DNA from: Solobacterium sp.
Lineage (GTDB): Bacteria > Bacillota_I > Bacilli_A > Erysipelotrichales > Erysipelotrichaceae
Direction of reading: 5' to 3'
Assembly (NCBI GenBank): GCA_017510405.1
Contig: JAFWNG010000040.1
Location: forward strand, 177,964 to 241,963
Length of the DNA stretch: 64,000 nucleotides
Shown: one piece after another, positions 39,811 through 48,977 of the stretch
How positions within the stretch are numbered: the first letter of the stretch is position 1
Layout of the letters: every line of letters starts with the position of its first letter
Notes under the pieces: model-generated
Database searches by the model: none
Told to the model about the DNA's origin: nothing
Seen by the model: only the letters and a program-made list of their open reading frames with translations
Position numbers and translations under genes: made by a program

Positions 39811-42252
39811 ATGGAAAAATACAAAGACCCCTCAGTATCTGTTGAAGAACGGATCGAAGACCTGCTCTCCCGCATGACTCTGGAAGAAAAAGCAGCGCAG
39901 CTGTGCGGTGATCTTGCGGCATCGTTTATCAAAGAAGGAAAGCCGGACATGGACCTTCTGCGTGAAAAGTTCAAAGACGGACACGGACGCTTTACCCAGT
40001 ACTCTCTGGTCGGTCTCGTGGATCCCAACCAGATCGCAGAAATCACCAATATGGTTCAGAAATACTTCGTGGAAGAAACACGTCTGGGAATCCCAGTCGC
40101 GCTGCAGTCAGAGAATCTCTGCGGCTATCCGGCAGCCGGCGGCACACTGTTCCCGGCCCAGATCAATCTGGGATGCACATGGGAACCGGAACTGGCAGAA
40201 AAGATGGCAGAGATCATCGGTGAAGAAAGCCGCACTGTCGGGATCACTTCGGCAATGAGTCCGGTCATCGATGTTTCCACAGATCCCCGCTGGGGCAGAA
40301 CCTATGAGACCTACGGAGAAGACCCGTATGTGATCTCCCAGTTCGGCATCAATTATGTGCGGGGCATGCAGAGCAAAGGTGTCAGCTGTATCGCCAAGCA
40401 CTTCCTCGGCTACGCATCCACACAGGGAGGACTGAACACTGCCCAGGCACGCATCAATGACCGTGAATTGTATGAGATCTATGCCACCCCGTTTGAAGCG
40501 GCGGACAAAGAAGCGCATCTTGGCGGTATGATGGCGAACTACGGTGAGATCGACGGTATGCCGGTGATCACGAATAAGAAGATCGCACGTACGCTGCTGC
40601 GGGATACGATGGGATTTAAAGGAATGCTTACAAGTGACGGCGCTGCGGTGCTGAAACTGTTCAATTATTACAAAACAGCACGCACATATAAAGAAGCAGG
40701 ATATCTTGCAAAAGTGGGCGGGTGTGATACAGAGATCCCGGTCGGTGCCGCATTCCGGCAGCTGCCGGACTATGTCCGTGAAGGAAAACTGGATGAAGCA
40801 CTGATCGATGAATCGGTACGCCGTATTCTGCGCATCAAGTTTGAGACCGGTCTGTTCGAGAATCCATACGCAGATACCGCGAAGGCAGCCATTCCGATGC
40901 ACAGCGAGGAAAAAGAAGCACTCAGCCGGGAAATTGCAGAAAAGTCGATTGTCCTGCTGAAAAACAACGGCATCCTGCCGCTGGCGAAAGGGACGAAGCT
41001 GGCTGTGATCGGTCCGCATGCGGACAGTCTGCGCTACCCGGTGAGCGGCTACACCTATCCCGCATACATTGAAATGATGCAGGCAGGTGCCTCCGGACAG
41101 GAGACAACATTCGGCGGTATCGCAGATGAGCAGAAGAAGCTGGAAGCGGAAAAGAAGGAAAAGACGCCTGAGGGACCGTTCGCAACATTGTTCAATATGT
41201 TCTCCGACGATGACAAGGCAAAGCTCTCTGACATGAATACGATCCTGCGCGGCATGGGTGCGAAGACTCTGAAGGAAGAATTGGGTGAGCGCACGGAAGT
41301 TTACTATGCGAAGGGATGTGACATTACCGGTCCGTCCAGAGACGGTTTTGCGGAAGCCGTTGAAGCAGCGAACAAAGCCGATGCAGTCATTATGGCACTT
41401 GGCGGCAACTGCGGCTGGGTGAATGTAACGGGCGGCGAAGGCAAAGACCGCCAGTTCCTGGATCTGCCGGGCGTGCAGCAGGAACTGCTGGAAGCTGTCG
41501 CTGAGACCGGAAAACCGATCGTTCTGGTACTCTATGGTCCGGGTGTATTCGCAGTCAACTGGGCAGACGAACATGCGGATGCGATCCTGGAAGCGTTCAT
41601 GCCGGGACAGCACGCAGCTGCTGCAGTGGCAGATATACTGGACGGAACCGTCAACCCATCCGGAAAACTGACAATGTCCGTGCCTCGTACAACGGGCCAG
41701 ATCCCGATCTTCTATAATCACAGAGAAGGCTCCGGCTATCGCTCCGGCGGCGATACCGGTACCGCATCGGCAATCTTCACCGGCGGCTATGTTGCCGGGC
41801 ATTCAGATCCGCTCTATCACTTCGGACACGGTCTCTCCTATACGGATTTCCAGGTATCCCACCTGCAGACTGCTGAAGAGGTCGATACTGAAGGAACGCT
41901 GGAAGTCTGCGTGGATGTGGAAAATACCGGTGCCTGTGCCGGGGCAGATACCGTACAGCTCTATACGCATTTCTTCGGGGCACATGTGACCCGTCCGGTC
42001 ATCCAGCTTTCCGGGTTCCGGAAAGTATATCTGCAGCCGGGTGAAAAGAAAACAGTGAAGTTCTCGCTGAAAATGGCGCAGCTCGGCTACTACAACGAAG
42101 ACATGGAATTCGTAGTGGAACCGGGAGAACTGACAGTCTATACCGGTGACAGCTCCGACCGTCTTTCCGAAAGCGCAATCGTTCAGCTGACCGGTAAGAA
42201 AGTCAATGTCATGGGCAGACGTTCCTATACCTGTCCGGCAGAGATCGTATAA
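39811..42252 (+). CDS. GH3-family beta-glycosidase, cytoplasmic
   Basis: 813 residues with the full GH3 layout: the N-terminal barrel (SPVIDVSTDPRWGRTYETYGEDP, KHFLGYASTQGGLNTA), the nucleophile Asp276 in LTSDGAAV, the C-terminal alpha/beta domain (VLLKNNGILPLAKGTKLAVIGPHAD, ALGGNCGWVN) and a terminal fibronectin-like domain (LSGFRKVYLQPGEKKTVKF). There is no signal peptide, so it cleaves an imported glycoside. An insert near 425-470 is lysine- and glutamate-rich. Members remove terminal beta-glucose, xylose or N-acetylglucosamine; the specificity here is open. AAAGGAG precedes the ATG. It closes the PFK-PGI-GH3 operon. Confidence 0.93.
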   Translation: MEKYKDPSVSVEERIEDLLSRMTLEEKAAQLCGDLAASFIKEGKPDMDLLREKFKDGHGRFTQYSLVGLVDPNQIAEITNMVQKYFVEETRLGIPVALQSENLCGYPAAGGTLFPAQINLGCTWEPELAEKMAEIIGEESRTVGITSAMSPVIDVSTDPRWGRTYETYGEDPYVISQFGINYVRGMQSKGVSCIAKHFLGYASTQGGLNTAQARINDRELYEIYATPFEAADKEAHLGGMMANYGEIDGMPVITNKKIARTLLRDTMGFKGMLTSDGAAVLKLFNYYKTARTYKEAGYLAKVGGCDTEIPVGAAFRQLPDYVREGKLDEALIDESVRRILRIKFETGLFENPYADTAKAAIPMHSEEKEALSREIAEKSIVLLKNNGILPLAKGTKLAVIGPHADSLRYPVSGYTYPAYIEMMQAGASGQETTFGGIADEQKKLEAEKKEKTPEGPFATLFNMFSDDDKAKLSDMNTILRGMGAKTLKEELGERTEVYYAKGCDITGPSRDGFAEAVEAANKADAVIMALGGNCGWVNVTGGEGKDRQFLDLPGVQQELLEAVAETGKPIVLVLYGPGVFAVNWADEHADAILEAFMPGQHAAAAVADILDGTVNPSGKLTMSVPRTTGQIPIFYNHREGSGYRSGGDTGTASAIFTGGYVAGHSDPLYHFGHGLSYTDFQVSHLQTAEEVDTEGTLEVCVDVENTGACAGADTVQLYTHFFGAHVTRPVIQLSGFRKVYLQPGEKKTVKFSLKMAQLGYYNEDMEFVVEPGELTVYTGDSSDRLSESAIVQLTGKKVNVMGRRSYTCPAEIV

Positions 42253-42263
42253 AAACGGTTCAG

Positions 42264-42292
42264 GAGATATCCGATGCGGATATCTCTTTTTT
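42264..42292 (+). terminator. Intrinsic terminator after GH3
   Basis: GAGATATCCG (42264-42273), loop ATG, CGGATATCTC (42277-42286), then six T residues. Confidence 0.92.
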
Positions 42293-42311
42293 CATGCATG
42301 GATCATGACTT

Positions 42312-42384
42312 AAGTCGGAAAATTGACAGAGGCATGTCGGCGGACTGGTGGAGGCAGCCCCTGCTGAAAGGATATTTTTAGGAT
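42312..42384 (+). promoter_or_regulatory. Candidate response-regulator site and promoter of the sulfatase 2 operon
   Basis: AAGTCGGAAAATTGACA starts at 42312 and TGTCGGC follows at 42335, 22 bases on. A -10-like TAGGAT lies at 42379-42384, 67 bases from the start of the first half-site, with no good -35. Confidence 0.55.
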
Positions 42385-42414
42385 GTAACAGAAAATATTG
42401 GGAGGTTTTCGCGT

Positions 42415-43917
42415 ATGAAAGCAATCATGGTCATGTATGATTCACTGAACAGACATCTTCTGCAGTCCTATGGATGCGACTGGACAAGGACACCGAATTT
42501 CCTGCGTCTTGCCGCACGGGCAACACAGTTTGAAAACTGCTACGTAGGCAGTATGCCATGCATGCCGGCACGGCGGGAACTCCATACCGGCCGTCCGAAC
42601 TTCCTTCACCGCAGCTGGGGACCGCTGGAACCGTTTGATGATTCCATGCCTGAGATCCTGAAGAATAACGGGATCTGTTCGCACCTTGTGTCCGATCACC
42701 AGCACTATTGGGAAGACGGCGGCGGCACTTACCATACGAGATATTCTTCCTGGGAATGTATCCGCGGCCAGGAAGGAGATCCGTGGAAAGAACGGCTCAC
42801 GATGGAACCGATTCGCAAGACTCCTTTTAAAGCATCACAGATGGTCTGGCATTACCCCTTGGGTGCAGCTATGCGCACACATGACCAGGTCAACCGTTCT
42901 TTCCAGTATAAAGAAGAACTGACGCCGCTGGCGCAGACAACCAATACAGGTATTGAATTCATTGATATCAACCATGAAGCAGATCAGTGGTTCCTGCAGA
43001 TCGAATGCTTCGATCCGCATGAGCCGTTCTTCTGTGACGAAAAATACAGAGAGCACTTTGCAGGCTCTCTGAAGGGTGAAGACGCGCTTGGCTGTGACTG
43101 GCCGCCGTATGCGACCGTGCAGGAAGGCGAAGCTGTGCAGAAGACCGTACGCAACTACTATGCGGCATTGCTGGAGAAGTGCGATACCTATCTCGGCAAA
43201 GTCATGGACAAGATGGATGAATATGATCTGTGGAAAGATACGATGCTGATCGTATGCACTGACCACGGCTTCCTGCTGGGAGAACACAACTGGTGGGGAA
43301 AGACCGCAATGCCGTGCTGGAATGAGATCGCGCATACGCCGCTCTACGTCTATGACCCGCGCTTCGACTGTGCCGGAAAGCACATCGATGCATTTGTGCA
43401 GATGCCGGATCTTGCTGCGACACTGCTGGAATTCTTCGGCATAGAGATTCCGAAAGACATGACAGGCAGACCGCTGCACGGTGTGATGGAGAACGGGGAA
43501 ACTATCCATGATTATGTTGTCTTCGGCTTCCATGGCGATGAGATCATCGTGACCGACGGGGAATACCTGTATATGAATGCACCGGAGCACCCGGAAGATC
43601 CGTATTACGAATACACCCTGATGCCGACACATATGCGTGTCCGCTTCAGTGAGAGAGAACTGGCTGACTGGGAACCGGCAGAACCGTTCTCGTTCACCAA
43701 GGGAATGCGTACGATGAAGATCCGCTGTCTGGGTTCAATGGTCGGCGGCGGTGCTCCGCGTGACAGTCGTCTTTACGATCTGAAAAATGATCCGGGACAG
43801 ACGCAGGAAATCGAAAATGAAGAAGCAGTAAAGAAGATGAAATCGCTCATCCGCGAATACATGCATGCAACAGACGCACCGAAAGAACTGTATCACCGCT
43901 ACGGAATTGAGGAATAA
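42415..43917 (+). CDS. Cys-type sulfatase 2, cytoplasmic
   Basis: 500 residues, a close paralogue of sulfatases 1 and 3. It has Asp9 in MYDSLNR, C49-M-P-A-R53 followed by RELHTGR, CFDPHEPFF and CTDHGFLLGEHNWWGK. No signal peptide is present. It has an extra ~20-residue insert after the QEGDPWKE segment compared with sulfatase 1. GGGAGG precedes the ATG. It is the first gene of an operon with the ROK kinase (3 bases later), the two-component system and the deacetylase. Confidence 0.93.
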   Translation: MKAIMVMYDSLNRHLLQSYGCDWTRTPNFLRLAARATQFENCYVGSMPCMPARRELHTGRPNFLHRSWGPLEPFDDSMPEILKNNGICSHLVSDHQHYWEDGGGTYHTRYSSWECIRGQEGDPWKERLTMEPIRKTPFKASQMVWHYPLGAAMRTHDQVNRSFQYKEELTPLAQTTNTGIEFIDINHEADQWFLQIECFDPHEPFFCDEKYREHFAGSLKGEDALGCDWPPYATVQEGEAVQKTVRNYYAALLEKCDTYLGKVMDKMDEYDLWKDTMLIVCTDHGFLLGEHNWWGKTAMPCWNEIAHTPLYVYDPRFDCAGKHIDAFVQMPDLAATLLEFFGIEIPKDMTGRPLHGVMENGETIHDYVVFGFHGDEIIVTDGEYLYMNAPEHPEDPYYEYTLMPTHMRVRFSERELADWEPAEPFSFTKGMRTMKIRCLGSMVGGGAPRDSRLYDLKNDPGQTQEIENEEAVKKMKSLIREYMHATDAPKELYHRYGIEE

Positions 43918-43920
43918 TAT

Positions 43921-44841
43921 ATGAAAGAATACTTTGTACTGGATATGGGCGGCACCTATGTGAAGTATGCCCTGATGAATGAAGAAGCTGAGATCCTGGA
44001 ACAGGGAAAGTTTCCCTCTGAGACGGAAGATCTGAATAAGCTGCTGGATGACATTGCAGAAACAGCAGAAAAATACCGCGGCCGTATTGCCGGCGCAGCT
44101 GTCTCCATGCCGGGACGCATTGATACTGCAAACGGTATTGCCCATACCGGCGGCTCGTTCCGCTTCTTCCGGGATACGCCGTTTGGAACCATGCTGGAAG
44201 AACGTCTGGGACTGCCGGTCACGCTGGCCAATGACGGCAAGTGCGCTGCCATGGCAGAAGTCGAAGACGGCGCTCTGGCGGACTACGACAGCGGTGCAGT
44301 CATCGTGCTTGGAACCGGAATCGGCGGTGGTGTAGTATTAAACCGGAAAGTATGGATGGGAGCGACCGGAGGCGCCGGTGAGTTCTCCTGGCTGCTGAAA
44401 GACTTCAGTACCTTCGCAAACGGCCTGTTTGACTACACGACAGCAATGGATCTGATCTGGGCAGGCGACACCAGTGCCCCGGCATTGATGAATATCTACG
44501 CTGCCATGAAGAATGCCGATCCGAAAGACTATAACGGCGTAAAATTCTTTGAAGCCTATGATGCCGGCGATCCGGATGCGAAAGAAGCCCTCAGACAGCT
44601 CGGCCGCAATGCCGTGGCAGGCATCTATGCAGTACAGGCTGTGCTGGATCTGCAGTGTTATGCGATCGGCGGCGGAATCAGTGCCCGTAAAGAAGTTGCC
44701 GAAACGATCCGGGAGTGTCTGGAAGAAAAATACAATGCATTCACACGAGTCCCGTTCGGAAAACCGGCAATTGTCAACTGCCGCTATGGCAATGATGCAA
44801 ATCTGATCGGAGCACTGCGTTTCCATCTGGAACGTATCTGA
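43921..44841 (+). CDS. ROK-family sugar kinase without zinc motif
   Basis: 306 residues. The ATP loop is FVLDMGGTYVKYALM, the catalytic base is Asp105 in LANDGKCAA, and GTGIGGGVVLNRKVWMGATGGAGEFSW covers the sugar site. Where most ROK kinases have GExGH and a CxCGxxGC zinc site, this one has GEFSW and no cysteines; ROK members such as beta-glucoside kinase also deviate here. It would phosphorylate the desulfated sugar or glycoside. It lies between sulfatase 2 and the sensor kinase in one operon. Confidence 0.9.
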   Translation: MKEYFVLDMGGTYVKYALMNEEAEILEQGKFPSETEDLNKLLDDIAETAEKYRGRIAGAAVSMPGRIDTANGIAHTGGSFRFFRDTPFGTMLEERLGLPVTLANDGKCAAMAEVEDGALADYDSGAVIVLGTGIGGGVVLNRKVWMGATGGAGEFSWLLKDFSTFANGLFDYTTAMDLIWAGDTSAPALMNIYAAMKNADPKDYNGVKFFEAYDAGDPDAKEALRQLGRNAVAGIYAVQAVLDLQCYAIGGGISARKEVAETIRECLEEKYNAFTRVPFGKPAIVNCRYGNDANLIGALRFHLERI

Positions 44842-44857
44842 GAAATGGAGAACTGAA

Positions 44858-46498
44858 TTGAAACAGGAAAGTACAAAACGGAAAAAGTGGTCTGCCCGCA
44901 AACGCATCCTGACAGCTGTCACGCTGGTACAGATTCCTTTTATCGTGATGTACTTTTTTATGATCAATAATTTCACGGGGCACGTGCAGAAAGATCAATG
45001 GGGATACCAGGTCGATACGATGAATACATATGTCAGGAATCTGCAGGAGGAGATCAGGGAGATCGACAGGTTTCTGTATTCTGAATGTCAGCTGAATGAT
45101 ACAGAAGAGCGTAAGACAGATGCGAAACTCTTCGTAGAAGATAATATAGCGATTACCCAACTCGTATTCTTCAATAAAGAAGGAATTCTGCAGGAACGGT
45201 ATTCCAAGTCGGATGTCTCCAACGATCTTTCCGGTACACTGATCGAAGATGTCGGATGGCAGCTGGTAAATGACAGCGGCATATATTATATGGTGCGCCG
45301 CGTCAGTATCCCCGACGGGTATGCCGGTGCTGTGATTTCTATCGGCCGTCTTTCTGCAACATCATCCAATAACTATAACATTCCGGGATCAGTGCTGTTT
45401 ATGCGCAGCGGTGAATGCCTGAACAGCACGCTGTGGCAGCGCAAGGCAGCAGAAAAGATTCCGGAAAGAATTGATCAGCCGTATCTGGCAGAAGCCGGAA
45501 ACCGAAAATATATGCTCAGTGAGAGCAGTCTGCTTGGCATGCGCGTACTGTACGGCGTGATCTATACCTATAATTTTGACTGGCTCTATTATTTTGGCTA
45601 TACGCTGCTTACGGTCGTCGTTGTTGTGCTGCTAGTGGTCTTGCTTTTTATGGATCAGGCGATCCTGCGTCCGGTCAGGAATATGAGCAATGTGATGGAA
45701 AAAATCGGTGATGGGGATATGGACCTGCGGCTGGCAGAAGAAAAGAGTATTGAACTGGATCGGATCTCCACAACATTCAATACGATGATGGATCATCTCA
45801 AAACTGCCAAGATCGAATCATATGAACAGCGTCTGACCGCACGCCGGGCAAAGATGGATGCCCTGCGTCTGCAGATTCGCCGTCATTTCTTCCTGAACTG
45901 TCTGAAAAATATTTACGCCATGGCAAGCACGGGGGACATCGACAGTATTAAGCGGACATCGCTGCTGCTGTCCTCCAACCTGCGCTATACACTGAATTTT
46001 GATAACGATTCCGTGCCGCTGCAGGAAGAACTGAAAATGTGTGAAGACTATATTCATCTGCAGGGAATCAGACAGGGTGCGCCGCCGCTGCTGGTCATTG
46101 AAAATGATCCGAATCTGAATGACTTTGCCATTCCTCCGGTCAGTCTGTTAACGATTCTGGAAAACAGCTGCAAATACGGTACACGCCAGGACGGACCGCT
46201 CATTATCCGCATCCAGACATCCATGAAAGAACTGGATGACCGGCATTATGCATATATCACTGTGCGGGATAACGGCAGCGGCTTTGAACCGGAAATGCTG
46301 CGGCTGCTGAATAATGATATGGAACAGGTCAAGGGACAGAACCATATCGGCATGGCAAATACACTGCTTCGTTTCCGCATGCTGTACGGAGAAGAGTGCT
46401 CCATGCTGTTCTCCAATAATGACGGAGCGAAAGTGGATCTGATTATACCGATGGATGGTAAGAGTGAGGTACAGGATGAAACTGTTGATCGTGGATGA
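44858..46498 (+). CDS. YesM-type sensor histidine kinase
   Basis: 546 residues. Two membrane segments (about 22-42 and 242-270) bracket an extracellular sensor region; a HAMP domain (LRPVRNMSNVMEKIGDGDMDL...) and a His_kinase block follow with the phospho-acceptor His343 in QIRRHFFLNCLKNIY, then HATPase motifs NSCKYG and DNGSGF. The usual Pro before the His is Arg. Such kinases pair with AraC-type response regulators and sense sugars. I accept the TTG start at 44858 because GGAG lies 7 bases upstream. It overlaps the regulator gene by 23 bases. Confidence 0.9.
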   Translation: MKQESTKRKKWSARKRILTAVTLVQIPFIVMYFFMINNFTGHVQKDQWGYQVDTMNTYVRNLQEEIREIDRFLYSECQLNDTEERKTDAKLFVEDNIAITQLVFFNKEGILQERYSKSDVSNDLSGTLIEDVGWQLVNDSGIYYMVRRVSIPDGYAGAVISIGRLSATSSNNYNIPGSVLFMRSGECLNSTLWQRKAAEKIPERIDQPYLAEAGNRKYMLSESSLLGMRVLYGVIYTYNFDWLYYFGYTLLTVVVVVLLVVLLFMDQAILRPVRNMSNVMEKIGDGDMDLRLAEEKSIELDRISTTFNTMMDHLKTAKIESYEQRLTARRAKMDALRLQIRRHFFLNCLKNIYAMASTGDIDSIKRTSLLLSSNLRYTLNFDNDSVPLQEELKMCEDYIHLQGIRQGAPPLLVIENDPNLNDFAIPPVSLLTILENSCKYGTRQDGPLIIRIQTSMKELDDRHYAYITVRDNGSGFEPEMLRLLNNDMEQVKGQNHIGMANTLLRFRMLYGEECSMLFSNNDGAKVDLIIPMDGKSEVQDETVDRG

Positions 46499-48026
46499 CC
46501 AGCTGGCCACATTAAGCGGCCTGGAAAAAGGAATCGACTGGAAAGCCGCCGGCTTTACTGAGGTCGATACGGCACAGAATGCCATGGAAGCGAGAATTTC
46601 CTTTGCCCGGAAAGTGCCGGATCTGATGCTGTGTGATATCGAGATGCCGGTGGAAAGCGGCATTGATCTCAGCACATGGGTGCGGGACCAGGGATATCAG
46701 ACAAAGATCATCTTTCTGACCTGCCACTCGGATTTTGCCTATGCGCAGGAAGCCATCCGTCTGCAGGTGTCGGACTATATCGTCCAGCCGGCTCCGTATC
46801 ACAGGATCCGGGAAAAAGCAGAGAAAGTCGTTGCCGCAATTGCTGAAGAAAGCAGCCGTTCTGCCATGATGGACATTGGCAGAACGTATTCCAGCAACCA
46901 GCAGGAGATCACCAGCAGCCTGTTTCGCGGCTTTATGATGAAGACGGTAACGGAACAGGCACTCTCCGGACTTCCGGGGTTCCCCGATCCTTCCCGTATG
47001 TGCTGGCTGGTGCTGCTGCAGTATGTACAGCAGACCGAAAAGATCCGGGAATGGAGCGAACAGGGACTGGTTCTTGTCATGCGCAATACTGTGCGGGATG
47101 TATTTGACAAGAAGAAGTATTCTGCGGCAGTGGCAATGATGGAGCCGAAAACATTTGCACTGACGGTACAGCCGGTGGAAGGACAGAAACTGGACCGGGA
47201 TACGCTGATCCAGCTGCTGCATTATCTGGAAAACATGTTTGATATGTATATGCCCTGCAGTATTGCCTATTATGTGTCGGGACCGCATGCTTTTAAACAT
47301 CTGCCGGAAGAATGGACACGCATGATCCAGCTTCGCAACCGGAATGTTACCGGGCGCAAGGGATTGTTTGTGGAACAGAATGAAGAGGCAGAGAGCGAGT
47401 ATAAAGAACAGTATTACCGCTGGAATATGCTGCTGAAGAACTCCGGTGGACAGGCAATGGAGAAAGATGCGTTTGATACGCTGCGTTCGTATGCCGAGAC
47501 CGGAAAACTGACACAGAACATCATGGTCGCCGTTTACCGGGATGTTACCAGGCTGATCCTGTCCCTGGGACAGGATATCGATATCCAGAAGATCCTGCAG
47601 AATGGCGGCAGCGATACCCTCTATGCCAATGCCCTGTATTCCAAGGAGGCGATGGAAGAACTGATCCATACGATCGCCATGGTATACGATCAGGGGAATA
47701 AGGAAGAAAACAGCAAAAGCATTGTATCGACGATTAAAGACTATATCGATGAACATTTGAGTGAGAATATCCGGAAAGAAGACCTGACCGATCTGATGCA
47801 TCTGAATGAAGACTATCTGACCCGTCTGTTCAAGAAAGAAACCGGAATGTCGATCAAGGCATATATCATTCAGCGCAAGATGTATGCCGCAAGAGAACTG
47901 CTGCAGACGACATCACTGTCCGTCAGCAGCGTAGCGATTCAGATGGGATACAGCAATTTCTCGCATTTTGCGGCATCCTATAAGAAGGAATTCGGCATTA
48001 CACCGGCGGAGGAAAAGAAGAAATGA
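46476..48026 (+). CDS. AraC-type response regulator (YesN class)
   Basis: 516 residues. The receiver domain has LLIVDDQ, the phospho-acceptor Asp54 in LMLCDIEMP and FLTCHSDFAYA; the conserved switch Lys is replaced by Gln104 (DYIVQPAPY instead of DYILKP). A long middle region follows, then a C-terminal AraC double helix-turn-helix (about 415-510: DLMHLNEDYLTRLFKKETG, AIQMGYSNFSHFAASYKKEFG). It is the likely activator of the sulfatase and transporter promoters that carry the AAGTCG direct repeat. It overlaps both neighbours. Confidence 0.92.
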   Translation: MKLLIVDDQLATLSGLEKGIDWKAAGFTEVDTAQNAMEARISFARKVPDLMLCDIEMPVESGIDLSTWVRDQGYQTKIIFLTCHSDFAYAQEAIRLQVSDYIVQPAPYHRIREKAEKVVAAIAEESSRSAMMDIGRTYSSNQQEITSSLFRGFMMKTVTEQALSGLPGFPDPSRMCWLVLLQYVQQTEKIREWSEQGLVLVMRNTVRDVFDKKKYSAAVAMMEPKTFALTVQPVEGQKLDRDTLIQLLHYLENMFDMYMPCSIAYYVSGPHAFKHLPEEWTRMIQLRNRNVTGRKGLFVEQNEEAESEYKEQYYRWNMLLKNSGGQAMEKDAFDTLRSYAETGKLTQNIMVAVYRDVTRLILSLGQDIDIQKILQNGGSDTLYANALYSKEAMEELIHTIAMVYDQGNKEENSKSIVSTIKDYIDEHLSENIRKEDLTDLMHLNEDYLTRLFKKETGMSIKAYIIQRKMYAARELLQTTSLSVSSVAIQMGYSNFSHFAASYKKEFGITPAEEKKK

Positions 48027-48817
48027 AACTGCTGGTACAGTCGGATGATTACGGTATCACAATGGGGACAGCCTATGGCGCCCTGCATGCCATCGAGCAC
48101 GGGATCGTACGCAATACGGGGCTATTTGCCAATATGCGGCATGCACCGGCATGTGTGGAGCTGATCCGCCCGTATTTTGATGAAATCTCGTTCGGGATCG
48201 ATCTGAATGCTGTAAACGGTCCTTCTGTACTGGGTTATGACGAAGTGCCGTCTTTATGTCATCCGGACGGAACGTTTCTTTCTATTGCTGAAAACAGGGC
48301 ACTGGATACGCCGGACAATGATATGGACCATGTGGACGGAGAGCAGCTGCATGCGGAATTCTGTGCACAGGTGCGGCAGTTTGCAAAAATGACAGGCAGA
48401 AAACCGGATTATATTCACGGGCATGCCTATGCCACAAAAACGACTGAAGCCGTGATCCGGAAAATTGCCAGAGACTACGGCATTCCATATACCGGGGATT
48501 TCGCATTACTGCCTGACGCAGTCATGCCCACGATGGGCTGGTATACGTTTGGAACGATGGAAGAGCAGCTGAAAGAAGACCCGCTTTCATACATCACAGA
48601 AGACCGCGCCGGCTATCTTTCCCATTCCTACGGCTATCTGATCACCCATTGCGGGATGCTGGATCCAGCAACGATGCAGCTGCCGTTCAATCTATGCCGT
48701 CTGCGCGATCTGGAAGCGGTCACCAGCGATGCAGTACATGAATGGATTCGCATGCATGACATTCAGCTGATCAATTTCCGGGATATTGCGCCGATGCTGC
48801 TTTCCCGTACTGTATAA
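48023..48817 (+). CDS. ChbG/YdjC-family carbohydrate deacetylase-like protein
   Basis: 264 residues. The family start SDDYGIT provides the catalytic and metal Asp pair, and YIHGHAYA provides a metal His. The other metal His, expected in a GxHL segment, appears to be Asp (FGIDLNAVNG). ChbG removes an N-acetyl group from imported chitobiose phosphate; here a substituted aminosugar or another acylated sugar is possible. The start overlaps the regulator stop by ATGA. A strong terminator follows. Confidence 0.82.
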   Translation: MKLLVQSDDYGITMGTAYGALHAIEHGIVRNTGLFANMRHAPACVELIRPYFDEISFGIDLNAVNGPSVLGYDEVPSLCHPDGTFLSIAENRALDTPDNDMDHVDGEQLHAEFCAQVRQFAKMTGRKPDYIHGHAYATKTTEAVIRKIARDYGIPYTGDFALLPDAVMPTMGWYTFGTMEEQLKEDPLSYITEDRAGYLSHSYGYLITHCGMLDPATMQLPFNLCRLRDLEAVTSDAVHEWIRMHDIQLINFRDIAPMLLSRTV

Positions 48818-48819
48818 AA

Positions 48820-48853
48820 AACGATTTTCTGTTATGCAGGAAGTCGTTTTTTT
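48820..48853 (+). terminator. Intrinsic terminator of the sulfatase 2 operon
   Basis: AACGATTTTCTG (48820-48831) pairs, with two G-T wobbles, with CAGGAAGTCGTT (48837-48848); five T residues follow. Confidence 0.85.
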
Positions 48854-48869
48854 GTTAAGCAGCCTGCAG

Positions 48870-48941
48870 AAGTCGAAAAACTGGTCATTCCTGTTCGATT
48901 TAGCAGTAGAGAGGGTATTCGCATTTTGGCTATTCTACAAG
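48870..48941 (+). promoter_or_regulatory. Candidate response-regulator site and promoter of the ABC operon
   Basis: AAGTCGAAAAACTGGTCA starts at 48870; TTCG follows with its TCG exactly in the register of the other two sites (48895-48897). A -10-like TACAAG lies at 48936-48941, 66 bases from the start. No good -35 is present. Confidence 0.5.
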
Positions 48942-48977
48942 TGCAAGAAAGCTTAACGAACGCAGGAGGTGTCACAT

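Noticed and set aside
42324..42345. TTGACA at 42324 as an ordinary sigma-A promoter for sulfatase 2
   Set aside because: No -10 box occurs 16-18 bases downstream (TGGTGG there), and the sequence is part of the AAGTCG repeat site.
48841..48853. A fourth AAGTCG site at the end of the deacetylase operon
   Set aside because: Here AAGTCG is part of the terminator stem and is followed by T residues, not by AAAA and a second half-site.
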